A model generated the notes under the pieces. That model saw only the letters and a list, made by a program, of their open reading frames with translations, searched no databases and was not told the origin of the DNA. Below, in pieces: positions 1 through 9,441 of a stretch of DNA of 64,000 nt. Within the stretch, counting starts at the first letter, position 1. Each line of letters begins with the position of its first letter. Both the position numbers and the translations under genes were made by a program. Source of the stretch: JAGXFP01 sp039714535 (GTDB lineage: Bacteria; Desulfobacterota; Desulfobulbia; Desulfobulbales; JAGXFP01); NCBI GenBank assembly GCA_039714535.1, contig JBDLJC010000011.1:18080-82079 (forward strand), in the 5' to 3' direction.

Positions 1-1
1 T

Positions 2-376
2 TATTTTCGCGACTTCTCGTACTGCGATTCCGGAATGATCCCCTGGCTGCTGGTGACCGAAATTATCTCCAAAACAGAAAAAAAGTTATCGGAATTGGTT
101 GATACGATGATCGAAGACTTCCCGGTCAGTGGCGAGATCAACAGCCGGGTAGCCGACCCGGACCTGGTCATCAGGAAGATCGAAAAACTCTGTGCCGGAG
201 AAAAAGGAACGAGTGACTACACCGACGGCTTCAGCTTTGCAACCGCCACCTACCGGCTCAACATCCGCAAATCAAATACGGAACCTCTACTGCGGCTCAA
301 TGTCGAAACCCGTGGCGACAAGGAACTGCTGGAGCAGAAGACCGCGGAATTACTGGCATTGATCAGAACCCCGTAA
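2..376 (+). CDS. Phosphomannomutase/phosphoglucomutase, C-terminal part
   Basis: The frame is open from the window edge, so the start lies upstream and only 124 residues are visible. They begin YFRDFSYCDSGMIPW, a stretch typical of ManB/AlgC-type phosphohexomutases, and contain RKSNTEPLLRL, the phosphate-binding loop of domain IV that grips the sugar phosphate. These enzymes interconvert hexose 1- and 6-phosphates through a phosphoserine and supply sugar nucleotides for polysaccharide and LPS synthesis. The catalytic serine would be in the missing part. Preference for mannose or glucose cannot be decided from this fragment. Confidence 0.93.
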   Translation, partial: YFRDFSYCDSGMIPWLLVTEIISKTEKKLSELVDTMIEDFPVSGEINSRVADPDLVIRKIEKLCAGEKGTSDYTDGFSFATATYRLNIRKSNTEPLLRLNVETRGDKELLEQKTAELLALIRTP

Positions 377-649
377 CCCATCGCCAAAAGTGGTAACCCC
401 TAAGAAGATAGATATTATTACTTCCTGAATCCACATTCCAGGCCCTTCGGGTCAAGCGGCACAGCCACATTCGGGGTCTTCCTGCGATCGCTTACCTGCG
501 GCACCGGCAACCCTTTAATATCACAGCATAATAGCCGGGTGAGCAAGTCACACTGCTATCAAAATCGGTAAGACCATTACATATGTATGCCTACATCACA
601 CATATCAACACATAATGTTTCTTACAACCATCCCACCATCCCATTTTTT
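377..649. other. Intergenic region, no gene seen
   Basis: About 270 bases between the phosphohexomutase stop and the promoter of the next gene. I see no open frame with a ribosome site, no clear terminator and no repeat. The last part is AT-rich and ends in a T run that leads into the promoter of the secreted protein. Confidence 0.6.
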
Positions 650-677
650 TTGACTGTATGAAGTAATATTGTATTAT
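650..677 (+). promoter_or_regulatory. Candidate sigma70 promoter of the secreted beta-barrel-like protein
   Basis: TTGACT at 650-655 and TATTAT at 672-677 are separated by 16 bases. Transcription would start about 6-9 bases further on, almost at the ATG at 686, and no Shine-Dalgarno sequence precedes that ATG. If both calls are right the message is leaderless or nearly so. Confidence 0.5.
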
Positions 678-685
678 TCACTTAT

Positions 686-1741
686 ATGTCAAAAATGATG
701 GCGGCCAACAACCCTGCAAAGACTTCAGCGATTTTCAGATCAATCCTTACGACCATTATGGCCGTTTGTCTTGTTTTGCATTCAGGTCCAGCCTGGGGGG
801 GGCATCAGCAGGAACCCTATAATAGTCAGCAGGTAGAAACAGGTACATTCATGAGCTTCGTGGACAAGTATCACTCTTATCTGCTTGACAGGGTCAACCA
901 ACCGGCAGTCTGGTTCGATAATTTTTTCGGCGATCCCAGAACAGATGATGAAGAACTGCCGACATCTTTTGTCAGATTACGCATCTCGGCCCGCTACACG
1001 GAAGGAGAGAGGTTCAGATTTCCAGTCCGCATCCGGGCCAACATCAAGCTGCCGCGGGCAAGCCGTAAACTGAGGCTAATCGTAGTCGGTGAAAATGAAG
1101 ACGAATTACTAATAGCACGACCTGGGGATGACTCGGCCAACGCAACCGGAGAGACACTAGATGAAGAACGAAGCAGCGTCGGTCTTAGGTATACTTTCTA
1201 TAAAACGCTTCGCTCCAAACTTCATTTCGGTGGCGGCACCCGCAACCTCTCGCCTTTTGAGTATTATGTTCGGGTTAGCTACCGGCGCCTGATCCATATA
1301 GGCGAGGAAAATATTATCAGATTCAAGCAAAGCGGTTTCTGGAACTCCCTTGACGGTTTCGGGGAAACCAGTCGCCTTGATCTGGAAAGGGCCCTTGCCC
1401 ATGAAATTACCGGCCGGCTGAGCCTGTTCGGTACCTATTATGATTCCGATCCAAATACCGAAACAAACAATGGCTTGAACTGGGGTGTCGAGACCAGCTT
1501 TTTTAAGCATTTAACAACTAAGACCGCCGCTTCCCTCGACCTTGGAGCTTACGGAGTTACCAGACCTGCTAGCGAAACAACTAACTACAGAATAGCCAGC
1601 CGCATAAGGACAAACACCCTTCGCCCCTGGCTGTTTTTCGAAATCGAGCCAGGAGTCACCTTCCTCACACCTGAAACCGATAAAAAGCAAGCTGTGGGAA
1701 CGATTACGATCATGATGGAAATTCAGTTCGCCGCCACCTGA
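686..1741 (+). CDS. Secreted protein, probable outer-membrane beta-barrel, function unknown
   Basis: A 351-residue protein with an N-terminal signal peptide (hydrophobic core near residues 18-34, cleavage likely after PAWG). The remainder is rich in alternating polar/aromatic strands with many Arg, Tyr and Phe, for example FEYYVRVSYRRL and LSLFGTYYDSD, and ends in a strand closing MMEIQFAAT, which suggests a barrel in the outer membrane. I do not recognise a named family. It stands alone between the phosphohexomutase and the RhlB helicase, with its own promoter. The start at 686 is the first Met; Met codons at 695 and 698 are alternatives and none has a clear ribosome site. Confidence 0.7.
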   Translation: MSKMMAANNPAKTSAIFRSILTTIMAVCLVLHSGPAWGGHQQEPYNSQQVETGTFMSFVDKYHSYLLDRVNQPAVWFDNFFGDPRTDDEELPTSFVRLRISARYTEGERFRFPVRIRANIKLPRASRKLRLIVVGENEDELLIARPGDDSANATGETLDEERSSVGLRYTFYKTLRSKLHFGGGTRNLSPFEYYVRVSYRRLIHIGEENIIRFKQSGFWNSLDGFGETSRLDLERALAHEITGRLSLFGTYYDSDPNTETNNGLNWGVETSFFKHLTTKTAASLDLGAYGVTRPASETTNYRIASRIRTNTLRPWLFFEIEPGVTFLTPETDKKQAVGTITIMMEIQFAAT

Positions 1742-1931
1742 TCCCTGGGATAAGCTGCACAACTCAGCAGATTTTTTATCTCGCTCAATTTCGGCTTAGC
1801 GGAAGCTCTCACCAGCACGACAAAATATTGTCTGCCCACCACTCGCCCTACCTATTAAACGATCCCCCTCTCCACCTTTTCCCAAAATGCAAAACCTACC
1901 CGTCATAAACCGTGAGAGCCTACAGATATCC

Positions 1932-1960
1932 TTGACTATACTAGCTTTTTCGTCTATAAG
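1932..1960 (+). promoter_or_regulatory. Sigma70 promoter upstream of the RhlB-type helicase
   Basis: TTGACT (1932-1937) and TATAAG (1955-1960) are spaced by exactly 17 bases, five of six matches in each box. The message would carry a leader of about 145 bases before the helicase ATG at 2114. Long leaders are common on cold-regulated helicase genes, but no regulation can be shown here. The rest of 1742-2113 holds no gene that I can see. Confidence 0.6.
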
Positions 1961-2113
1961 GGTTGCTTCTTAGACTATAATAGTTAAATATTTTTATATA
2001 CCAGCAGAGGCACTTCAATCAAGAGCTTGCCAATGCCACCACCACGAACAAGGGAGTCAAGCTCTGCGGCATGATCTGACTAGTTTTCGGGTCGACCGTA
2101 TCGCTCATTAAAT

Positions 2114-3613
2114 ATGGTAATCAGATTAGTCAACTTTATCCGCAAGCGCCTGAAGAAATCCTCTGCTTCTAAAAGCGCTTCGCCCGACCAGCAAAAACTC
2201 ACCGACCCAAAACTTGCCACCGCCAACGATCAACCCCGCCCCAAGAGAAAACGGCGGCGGCGCAAGAAGAAACCGGCAAACCCAAACCAGGTTGTCAACG
2301 CTACTCCTCAACCCCAACATGGTGATTGGGATCAGTCCAGCTTCGAAGTAACTCCGGAGGAGGGTAAGAGCCGGTTCCACGACTTTGACCTGCCGCCTGA
2401 GATCATGCACGCCATCAGCGATCTCGACTTTAAATACTGCACTCCGATCCAGGCCGAATCCCTGCCGCACACCCTGAAGGGTTTGGATATCATCGGCAAG
2501 GCCCAGACCGGTACCGGCAAGACCGCCGCCTTCCTGATCACCATCCTGGTCGATATCCTTATTAAGGATAAAACCGAACGGCCCCACGGCACCCCCCATA
2601 GCCTGATCATTGCCCCGACTCGGGAACTGGTTATGCAGATCGCCAAGGACGCCGAGAGTCTGGCTAAATATACCGATATCAACGTAGTTTCAGTTTTCGG
2701 TGGCGTCGATTACCAGAAACAACAGAATAAACTTATCGGGAAAAAGGTCGGTCTGGTCGTGGCCACCCCCGGCCGCCTCCTCGATTTTAACTACAAACGG
2801 GTTATCGACCTGTCCATGGTAAAAATCATGGTCATCGACGAGGCCGATCGGATGCTCGACATGGGCTTTATCCCCGATGTCCGCAAAATTGTGCACGCCA
2901 CCCCGAATAAGGACCGACGCCAAACCCTATTCTACAGTGCGACTATCACCGAGGAAGTAAATCATCTGGCCGCCCAGTGGACCAAAAAGCCGGTTACCAT
3001 CGAGATCGAAGCGGAGCAAGTAACGGTAGACACCGTCGAACAGATTGTCTACCTGACCACCGCCAAGGATAAGTACAATCTGCTCTACAACACCATCATC
3101 ACCAACAAGCTCGAGAGAGTGATAGTTTTCGCCAATCGCCGCGATGAAACCCGCCGGCTCACCGAGCGCTTGAAGAGAAATAGCATTTCCTGCGCGATGC
3201 TTTCCGGTGAAGTTCCCCAGAATAAACGAACCAAAACCCTGGAAGATTTCCGGAACGGCAAGATTCGGGTGCTGGTCGCCACCGATGTGGCCGGTCGAGG
3301 CATCCATATTGATGGCGTCAGCCACGTTATCAACTACACCCTGCCTTACGAATCGGAAGACTATGTCCACCGAATCGGTCGGACCGGCCGGGCCGGGGCG
3401 GCCGGTACTTCGATCAGCTTTGCCTGCGAGGAAGGATCCTTCTATATTCCAGAAATCGAGGCCTATATTGGCGCCAAACTGCCCTGTAGCACGCCCGAAG
3501 CGGAGTTATTGAAGCCCGCCCCCAAAGGTACCCGCAAACCGGAAAAAAAGGCCTACCAACAGAAAAGACCGAGCCATAGCAGAAGCAGGCGACCCCCGCA
3601 ACGACGTCGTTAA
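2114..3613 (+). CDS. rhlB: DEAD-box ATP-dependent RNA helicase, RhlB type
   Basis: A 499-residue helicase with all family motifs in order: Q-motif region ending YCTPIQ, Walker A AQTGTGKT, PTRELV, TPGRLLDF, DEADRMLDMGF, SAT, then in the second RecA domain VFANRRDE, ATDVAGRGIHIDG and HRIGRTGRAG. The central wording (DLDFKYCTPIQAESL, DKYNLLYNTI) follows Pseudomonas-type RhlB closely. A basic, low-complexity N-terminal extension of about 85 residues rich in Lys/Arg and a basic tail probably bind RNA. It unwinds structured RNA in ribosome assembly or mRNA decay. It is transcribed alone. No Shine-Dalgarno is visible at the chosen ATG, so the exact start is uncertain. Confidence 0.92.
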   Translation: MVIRLVNFIRKRLKKSSASKSASPDQQKLTDPKLATANDQPRPKRKRRRRKKKPANPNQVVNATPQPQHGDWDQSSFEVTPEEGKSRFHDFDLPPEIMHAISDLDFKYCTPIQAESLPHTLKGLDIIGKAQTGTGKTAAFLITILVDILIKDKTERPHGTPHSLIIAPTRELVMQIAKDAESLAKYTDINVVSVFGGVDYQKQQNKLIGKKVGLVVATPGRLLDFNYKRVIDLSMVKIMVIDEADRMLDMGFIPDVRKIVHATPNKDRRQTLFYSATITEEVNHLAAQWTKKPVTIEIEAEQVTVDTVEQIVYLTTAKDKYNLLYNTIITNKLERVIVFANRRDETRRLTERLKRNSISCAMLSGEVPQNKRTKTLEDFRNGKIRVLVATDVAGRGIHIDGVSHVINYTLPYESEDYVHRIGRTGRAGAAGTSISFACEEGSFYIPEIEAYIGAKLPCSTPEAELLKPAPKGTRKPEKKAYQQKRPSHSRSRRPPQRRR

Positions 3614-3808
3614 ACCGGGAATACGACCGGTCATCTACCACGCCTATCCTCACCAGGTTTATGGTCCATTTTGCTCCCACAAACCGGGCCATAAACTTTG
3701 TAGCAAACTTAGCTGCTATCAAAAAAAATTGCCTGCCCAGGGAAACATCCTGTATTATCAGAGGGTAATTCTTGTTAGCAACAAAACAGAAAGAGCCTTA
3801 TTATTTCC

Positions 3809-4540
3809 ATGAAAAAAATTGGCCAAGAGATAATCAGCTCAGTAACAGAACTGTTGTTTCCGGCAAGCTGTCTGGCCTGTGGTCAACCACCGGAACAATT
3901 CGGCAAAATCATGTTATGCCGAAGCTGTTTAGCAGAGGTTAGGTTAATTGACAGGCCTCTGTGTAAGTGTTGTGGCAGACCATTTCATGAAGCCACGGGG
4001 GATGAACATCTCTGTGGGCTATGCCTCAAAGATCATTACCATTTTGATATGGCCAGGGCCCTGGTCCAATACCGCCCACCGATCACCACGATCATCTCCC
4101 GCTTCAAATACCACGGCCAGACCACCAGCCTGAAAAGTTTTCAGGCAATCCAGCAGCAACTGCCCGGCTTGACCGATCTGAACCAGCCGGATTTAATCAT
4201 CCCGATACCACTTCACCTTAAACGGCTGCGGCAAAGAGGCTTCAACCAGGCCTTGTTGCTGGCCCGGGCCTTATATCCAAATCACCAACAACTGATAGAT
4301 TTTAGGGTGCTGGAAAGGCATCGCTTTACAGAACCGCAGACCGGCTTGAGCGGTAAAATCCGAAGAAAGAATTTAAAAAATGCTTTTCGGGTAAAAGATG
4401 AGGAAGTCGTGAAGGGAAAAAGAGTGCTGCTGGTCGATGATGTTTTCACCACCGGCACCACCGTTAATGAATGCGCCAAGGTCTTAAAAAAGGCCGGCAG
4501 CCAAGAAGTCCAGGTTTTAACCATAGCCAGGGTGGATTGA
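3809..4540 (+). CDS. ComF family phosphoribosyltransferase-like protein
   Basis: A 243-residue ComF protein. The N-terminal part carries a double zinc-knuckle, CLAC at residues 21-24 and CRSC at 37-40, with more CxxC pairs near 52-72. The C-terminal part is a type I phosphoribosyltransferase fold ending in the PRPP loop VLLVDDVFTTGTT. In naturally competent bacteria ComF helps import single-stranded DNA; in most others its role is unknown. It is a single gene convergent with pit. The weak ribosome site makes the start slightly uncertain. Confidence 0.9.
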   Translation: MKKIGQEIISSVTELLFPASCLACGQPPEQFGKIMLCRSCLAEVRLIDRPLCKCCGRPFHEATGDEHLCGLCLKDHYHFDMARALVQYRPPITTIISRFKYHGQTTSLKSFQAIQQQLPGLTDLNQPDLIIPIPLHLKRLRQRGFNQALLLARALYPNHQQLIDFRVLERHRFTEPQTGLSGKIRRKNLKNAFRVKDEEVVKGKRVLLVDDVFTTGTTVNECAKVLKKAGSQEVQVLTIARVD

Positions 4541-4577
4541 AAAAGCCTGTTTTTCCCCAAATAACTCCTAACCTGAA

Positions 4578-4683
4578 TTAATCGAGTCAAGCAGAGCAAA
4601 ATGCCAGGAATCAAGCTGTTCAGCTAACGTCCGTATGCTGAATATCCGGTGACACAACAGTTTGCCCTGATCGACTCGATTAA
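4578..4683. repeat. 11-bp inverted repeat between convergent comF and pit
   Basis: TTAATCGAGTC at 4578-4588 is mirrored exactly by GACTCGATTAA at 4673-4683. The right arm overlaps the pit stop codon. The 84-base loop is too long for a simple terminator, so it may be a residual insertion footprint or a structure protecting the two 3' ends. Confidence 0.5.
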
Positions 4684-5996
4684 CCACCGATAGCCATGAT
4701 CAGCAGCCGGACCTTTTCAAGGAGTAAGGAGCGCCCGACAACAAAAAGAACCATCGACAGAATCGCCGCCGCCGGCACGGTAATAATCCACGAACTGAAG
4801 ATCTTTTTAGCAACAGCTGTATTAATACCAGTAAGGCCGCGGGCCAAACCGATACCCATAATCGCTCCAACCAGGGTGTGGGTGGTGGAAACCGGCAAAC
4901 TCATTCTGGTACAGACCAGGACCGTGGCGGTGGCCGCCACATCTGCCGCCACCCCGCGGGAGGGGGTAATCTCGGTGATCTTGGTGCCAACCGTCTGCAT
5001 AACCCGGTGGCCGTAAGTAGCCAAGCCCAGAACAATTCCACCGCCGCCCAAAGCCAGGATCCAGAATGGCACCCCGACCTTCATCTCAATGGTGCCGTTC
5101 TGGAGAATATGGACCACGGCGGCCAGCGGCCCGACCGAGTTTGCCACATCATTGGCTCCATGGGCAAAGGCCACCGAACAGGAGCTGATGATAACCAACG
5201 GGGTGAAGACCCTTTCAACCTCTTCAAGCTGATCGGAAATAGACAGTGATTCCTTGCCCCGCAAAGACCTTGCCACCCATACCTTTGAAATAACCGCGAA
5301 AAAAAGACTCGCACCCAGAGCAAAGATCATCGTCACATTGTCGGTGAGCCATTCAATATCACCGGTGACATGTTTAAGGCCTTTATAGACCGTGGCCAGA
5401 ATAACCGTGGCGCTGACAATAAAGACAATAACCGGCACAAAGCTTACTGCAGCTTTGACCGGCCGCTCCTGGCCGAGGATAAACTTGGTTATAAATTTAA
5501 AAAAAACGTAACCGAGAACACCGCCGGCCACTGGTGAAATAAACCAGCTGGCCACAATCTGGCCCATTTTAACCCAGTTGACCGAATTCATGCCAGCCGC
5601 GACAATGCCGAACCCGGCCACCGCCCCGACTATGGAGTGGGTGGTGGAGACCGGCATACCGGTGGCAGAAGAAAAATGCAGCCAGAAAGCGGCGGACAAC
5701 AGGGCGGCGGTCATCCCCACCACAATTATGGCAGCGGCTTCGCCCTGCATCAGACCGGGCATTTTCGCGATAACCGAAGGATCAACAATCCCCTTCCGCA
5801 CCGTATTGGTAACGTGGGAACCAACCAGAACCGCCCCGGCAAACTCACAGATACCTGCCAGGATAACGGCATTTTTTACCGATAACGCCTTGGAGCCAAC
5901 CGCATCGGCCATCGAGTTGGCCACGTCATTGGCCCCGATATTCCACGCCATATAGAGACCCAGCAGGGCCGCAACAGAAATAACCACTAAATCCAT
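4680..5996 (-). CDS. pit: Pit family inorganic phosphate permease
   Basis: A 438-residue membrane protein with the duplicated PiT signature: GANDVANS at residues 21-28 and again in the second half (AHGANDVANSVGP), each followed by hydrophobic helices; SLPVSTTHTLVGA and GMPVSTTHSIVGA are the matching phosphate-site repeats. About ten membrane segments are expected. It takes up phosphate (possibly as a metal complex) using the ion gradient. It lies 39 bases downstream of the DUF47 gene, the usual DUF47-Pit pair, so the two form one operon. Confidence 0.95.
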   Translation of the reverse strand: MDLVVISVAALLGLYMAWNIGANDVANSMADAVGSKALSVKNAVILAGICEFAGAVLVGSHVTNTVRKGIVDPSVIAKMPGLMQGEAAAIIVVGMTAALLSAAFWLHFSSATGMPVSTTHSIVGAVAGFGIVAAGMNSVNWVKMGQIVASWFISPVAGGVLGYVFFKFITKFILGQERPVKAAVSFVPVIVFIVSATVILATVYKGLKHVTGDIEWLTDNVTMIFALGASLFFAVISKVWVARSLRGKESLSISDQLEEVERVFTPLVIISSCSVAFAHGANDVANSVGPLAAVVHILQNGTIEMKVGVPFWILALGGGGIVLGLATYGHRVMQTVGTKITEITPSRGVAADVAATATVLVCTRMSLPVSTTHTLVGAIMGIGLARGLTGINTAVAKKIFSSWIITVPAAAILSMVLFVVGRSLLLEKVRLLIMAIGG

Positions 5997-6035
5997 TTTA
6001 TTGTTCCCGGGATTGTTTTAGAGATATTGCCAGTT

Positions 6036-6707
6036 TTATTTGACGATCATCATCCTGAGCATGTCACCGGCATTTTCCGCCTCGTTGGCAATGGAACCAA
6101 GGGCCAGCAGGATCTTCTCATGAAAGATAATGGTGGTGGGATCGATCTCACCTTCCAGGCTGTAAAGCTTCTTGGAGAGACTGCGGGCCATCCGGTCGGC
6201 TTTCCATTCCTCCTCACCGAGACCATCGAGAAGATCGAGGACAACCTTGGCCTCAGCTCCGCCAAAAGAAACCTCAGCCAGACTGTTAAGTTCAACAGCG
6301 GCGCTCAGCAACGAGCCAGTGACCTGGAAGATCTGATCGACAAACTCGAAAAAACCATCGATCAGCTCAGGATGAATAACAGTATTACGAATGGTCAGAA
6401 TAACCGCTAAATCCTCGACCCGGTCGGCGATCTTGTCCTGACGACGGAGAAAATTATCGAGCTCCGATTTTTCAACGGGTAAAAAGAAACGGCGGGGCAG
6501 GCGGGAACGGATCTTCTGTTTGAGCAGATCGGCTTCATATTCCAGCTTGGAAATCTTATCCTGCAGATTATGAATCTCCAGATAGTTTTCATGGGCCAAG
6601 GCCTCCATCAGGGGCCTGACCACCTCCACACACTCGTGAACCTTTTTGGTGTGCTCGACAAGCGGTCCAAAAGGTGAACCACTGAACATATCCTGGATAA
6701 TACTCAT
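6036..6707 (-). CDS. DUF47 / TIGR00153 PhoU-like regulator of Pit
   Basis: A 223-residue all-helical protein starting MSIIQDMFSGSPFGPL, with the PhoU-like helical bundle typical of the DUF47 family. The start is fixed by a strong ribosome site (GGGAGGAG, four bases before ATG at 6707); a longer reading frame exists but lacks one. DUF47 proteins are cytoplasmic partners encoded beside Pit permeases and are thought to modulate phosphate uptake. Here the Pit gene follows directly. Confidence 0.93.
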   Translation of the reverse strand: MSIIQDMFSGSPFGPLVEHTKKVHECVEVVRPLMEALAHENYLEIHNLQDKISKLEYEADLLKQKIRSRLPRRFFLPVEKSELDNFLRRQDKIADRVEDLAVILTIRNTVIHPELIDGFFEFVDQIFQVTGSLLSAAVELNSLAEVSFGGAEAKVVLDLLDGLGEEEWKADRMARSLSKKLYSLEGEIDPTTIIFHEKILLALGSIANEAENAGDMLRMMIVK

Positions 6708-6834
6708 TTTCTCCTCCCGATTTAATAGGGATGGCCGCCGAAGATACTGCGCCTGCAGATATCTCATTTTCCTGCTGTTTTGGCGTTGATTCGCTTGCGG
6801 CGAACATACCCCACGTCACATTACAAAGCAACCA

Positions 6835-9042
6835 TCATTTTTTAACTGATCCGACGTTAGCCGGTCCAGGAAAATCTTTTATTGCTTTAGCCAACTCATC
6901 AAGATTTATGATCGGTTTCTCACAGGTATAATCGCGACATAGATAGACCGTGGTCTGACCATCGACCATCGTCTGAAACTTGGTATAACCGGCTATCTTT
7001 TCGATCTTCAATCCCTCCGGGCCGGGCTGGTGCAAAACCACAACTTTATTAGGAGCAAAGCTGCGGTTGAGCAACTTCAGCACAGCCCCGGTAGCGGCAG
7101 AATCAGGCTTACCGGCAATGACAATCTCGCCGGCCGGGCCGAGCAGATAATCAACCGCGCTTAAAAACATCGCGTAGCCCGGCGGATATTCTCCGGCCTC
7201 TACCATGATCTTTCGGCTCATTTTAGCGGACATCTCCCGAAATTTTGGTTCAACGGTAATTTTGGAGAGCTTCAGAATATTAAGCAGGGCCACTGAATTG
7301 CCGGCCGGAATGGCGCCATCATAAAAATCCCTGATCGAACCGAGCAGCTCTTCATTTCCGCTACCGGAAAAATTGAAAACCTCATGCTCATCGTCCCAGA
7401 AGAGATTTACCATATCGTAGGTCAACTCGACGGCCAGAAGCAGATAATCATCATTAAAGTCTGCCTCGTAGAGATTCATCAGCCCATAGACCAGAAAGGC
7501 GTAGTCGTCCAGATAGGCCGGCAGGGCCGCCTCACCATCCCGGTATCTTCGCAACAGCCGACCCTTGTCATCCCGAAGTTCTCTTATAATAAAATCAGCC
7601 GCTTTTTCCGCCGCAGCCAGATATGAGCTCTCACCAAGAACCCTGCCACCCATCGCCAGAGCCGCGATCATCAGACCGTTCCAGGAAGTGAGGATCTTGT
7701 CATCCTTGAAGGGGTGAATCCGCTCGGCACGCTTAGCGAAAAGGATCTGCCGCGATTTTTCCAAGGCTGTCGGAAAATCGGTTTCCTGCAGATGAAGGAT
7801 GTTAAGGCCGGTCTGGTTTCCCGTTACCTCGTCATGATAATTGCCATCCTTTTTAATCCCGAACACCTTGCTGAACTCTGCCCCATCCTCCGCCCCCAGC
7901 AGGTTGGTTATCTCCGCGACTGACCAGAGATAGAACTTGCCCTCAACCCCTTCCGAGTCGGCATCCTCGGCCGAATAGAAACCACCGGTCGGGGCGGTCA
8001 TGTCCCGCAACACATAACTGAAGATCTCCCGGGCGGTGTCAGCAAAAAAATCCTCGCCGGTGGCCTGGTAGGTTTCCAGATAGGCAATGGCCAGCAGGGC
8101 CTGGTCATAAAGCATCTTCTCGAAATGGGGGACCAGGAATTCGCGGTCCGTCGAATAGCGGTGGAACCCCCAGCCAAGTTGATCATAAATACCGCCCTTC
8201 CTTAGCGCAGTCAGAGTTTCTTTGACCATCTCCAGGGCCTGTTCCTCACCGGTTCTTTGCCAGTAACGCAGTAGAAACATCAACTGATGCGGACTTGGAA
8301 ACTTCGGGGCCTTGCCAAAGCCGCCATACTGGGAATCGTAGATACTGGCAAATTGTTGATAAGCCTTGACCAGGATCGACTCATCGAGCTTACCTGCCTC
8401 TTTTTTCCCGGCTGTTTCATTGATAAGCCCGGTAATCTTTTCTGCAGAGCCAAGCAACCGCTCCTGATCACTTTGCCAAAGTTCAATGGTGCTTTCGATA
8501 ATATCAACAAATCCTGGCCGCCCATAACCGGACTCCACAGGAAAATAAGTGCCGGCAAAAAATGGTTTGCGGTCCGGGGTCATAAATACGGTCAGGGGCC
8601 AGCCGCCGCGACCACTAATGATCTGAGCGACCTTCATATAGATGCCGTCAATATCGGGCCGCTCCTCGCGATCGACCTTGATCGAGATGAAGTGGCGGTT
8701 GAGAATTTCAGCAACCCGCAGGCTTGCAAAGGACTCGTGGGCCATAACATGGCACCAGTGGCAGGTTGAGTAGCCAATCGAGAGGAAGATCGGTTTATTT
8801 TCCCGTCGAGCCCGGGCAAAGGCCTCCTCCCCCCACGGATACCAGTCCACCGGGTTTTCGGCATGCTGGAGGAGATAAGGGCTCTTCTCAAAGATGAGGC
8901 GATTATATTTTGCCCCACCGTCAGGGGGGATCTTGCCAAGATCTATTTTGCTGATATCCATACCGCTCACCGGCCCGATTGAGACGATCTGCCCGACTAC
9001 GAGCAGACCGGTCAAAAGCATTTTAAAAGAGAAAAATCTCAT
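6835..9042 (-). CDS. Secreted thioredoxin-fold DUF255 protein (YyaL/SPATA20 family)
   Basis: About 735 residues from the ATG at 9042, chosen because it gives a good signal peptide (MRFFSFKMLLTGLLVVGQIV) and a modest ribosome site; the frame is open for 40 more residues upstream. The N-terminal domain is the DsbH-like thioredoxin fold with SPYLLQHAENPVDWYPW and the CxxC site STCHWCHVM (Cys 94 and 97). The C-terminal 500 residues form the (alpha/alpha)6 barrel resembling glycoside hydrolases. The biochemical activity of the family is not established. The gene is upstream of DUF47-pit on the same strand, 127 bases away. Confidence 0.9.
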   Translation of the reverse strand: MRFFSFKMLLTGLLVVGQIVSIGPVSGMDISKIDLGKIPPDGGAKYNRLIFEKSPYLLQHAENPVDWYPWGEEAFARARRENKPIFLSIGYSTCHWCHVMAHESFASLRVAEILNRHFISIKVDREERPDIDGIYMKVAQIISGRGGWPLTVFMTPDRKPFFAGTYFPVESGYGRPGFVDIIESTIELWQSDQERLLGSAEKITGLINETAGKKEAGKLDESILVKAYQQFASIYDSQYGGFGKAPKFPSPHQLMFLLRYWQRTGEEQALEMVKETLTALRKGGIYDQLGWGFHRYSTDREFLVPHFEKMLYDQALLAIAYLETYQATGEDFFADTAREIFSYVLRDMTAPTGGFYSAEDADSEGVEGKFYLWSVAEITNLLGAEDGAEFSKVFGIKKDGNYHDEVTGNQTGLNILHLQETDFPTALEKSRQILFAKRAERIHPFKDDKILTSWNGLMIAALAMGGRVLGESSYLAAAEKAADFIIRELRDDKGRLLRRYRDGEAALPAYLDDYAFLVYGLMNLYEADFNDDYLLLAVELTYDMVNLFWDDEHEVFNFSGSGNEELLGSIRDFYDGAIPAGNSVALLNILKLSKITVEPKFREMSAKMSRKIMVEAGEYPPGYAMFLSAVDYLLGPAGEIVIAGKPDSAATGAVLKLLNRSFAPNKVVVLHQPGPEGLKIEKIAGYTKFQTMVDGQTTVYLCRDYTCEKPIINLDELAKAIKDFPGPANVGSVKK

Positions 9043-9254
9043 ATCGCCCTTACTGCACATCACTAACATCACAAGCGCTGAAAGATGATTGATATCGCGG
9101 GCAAATTCAAACTCACTGCAACGTACTCCCATAGACATCTTATAACCTTGCAAGCAGAACAAACCAGCATTACATTGATTGTGTTCTTAAAATTTCGATC
9201 TACGTCGTCGTAATGCATTTTACTAACCATCCTTAAACTTTTGCGAGAGTAGCC

Positions 9255-9350
9255 ATGATTGAAATATTCAAAATATCGTTTTCCATTATTATCGCCGGGG
9301 TAACCCTGGCTGTTATCATCAAGAAAAAAGAGCCCGAGTGCCCGGCCTGA
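9255..9350 (+). CDS. Possible 31-residue single-span membrane peptide
   Basis: A short frame reads MIEIFKISFSIIIAG then VTLAVIIKKKEPECPA and stops. It has one hydrophobic helix followed by a positively charged tail with one cysteine. The ribosome site (GAGAG) is weak and it lies alone in a 400-base gap between two divergent genes. Size and charge pattern resemble real small membrane proteins, but nothing proves translation. Confidence 0.35.
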   Translation: MIEIFKISFSIIIAGVTLAVIIKKKEPECPA

Positions 9351-9441
9351 CTACCCCTCTATGCTTCTTTGGGTATGGGTCTCATATCCTACGTACTTCT
9401 TTCCAAGTTTTTTTAATTTCTCATATTTAGAGTCATAATAA

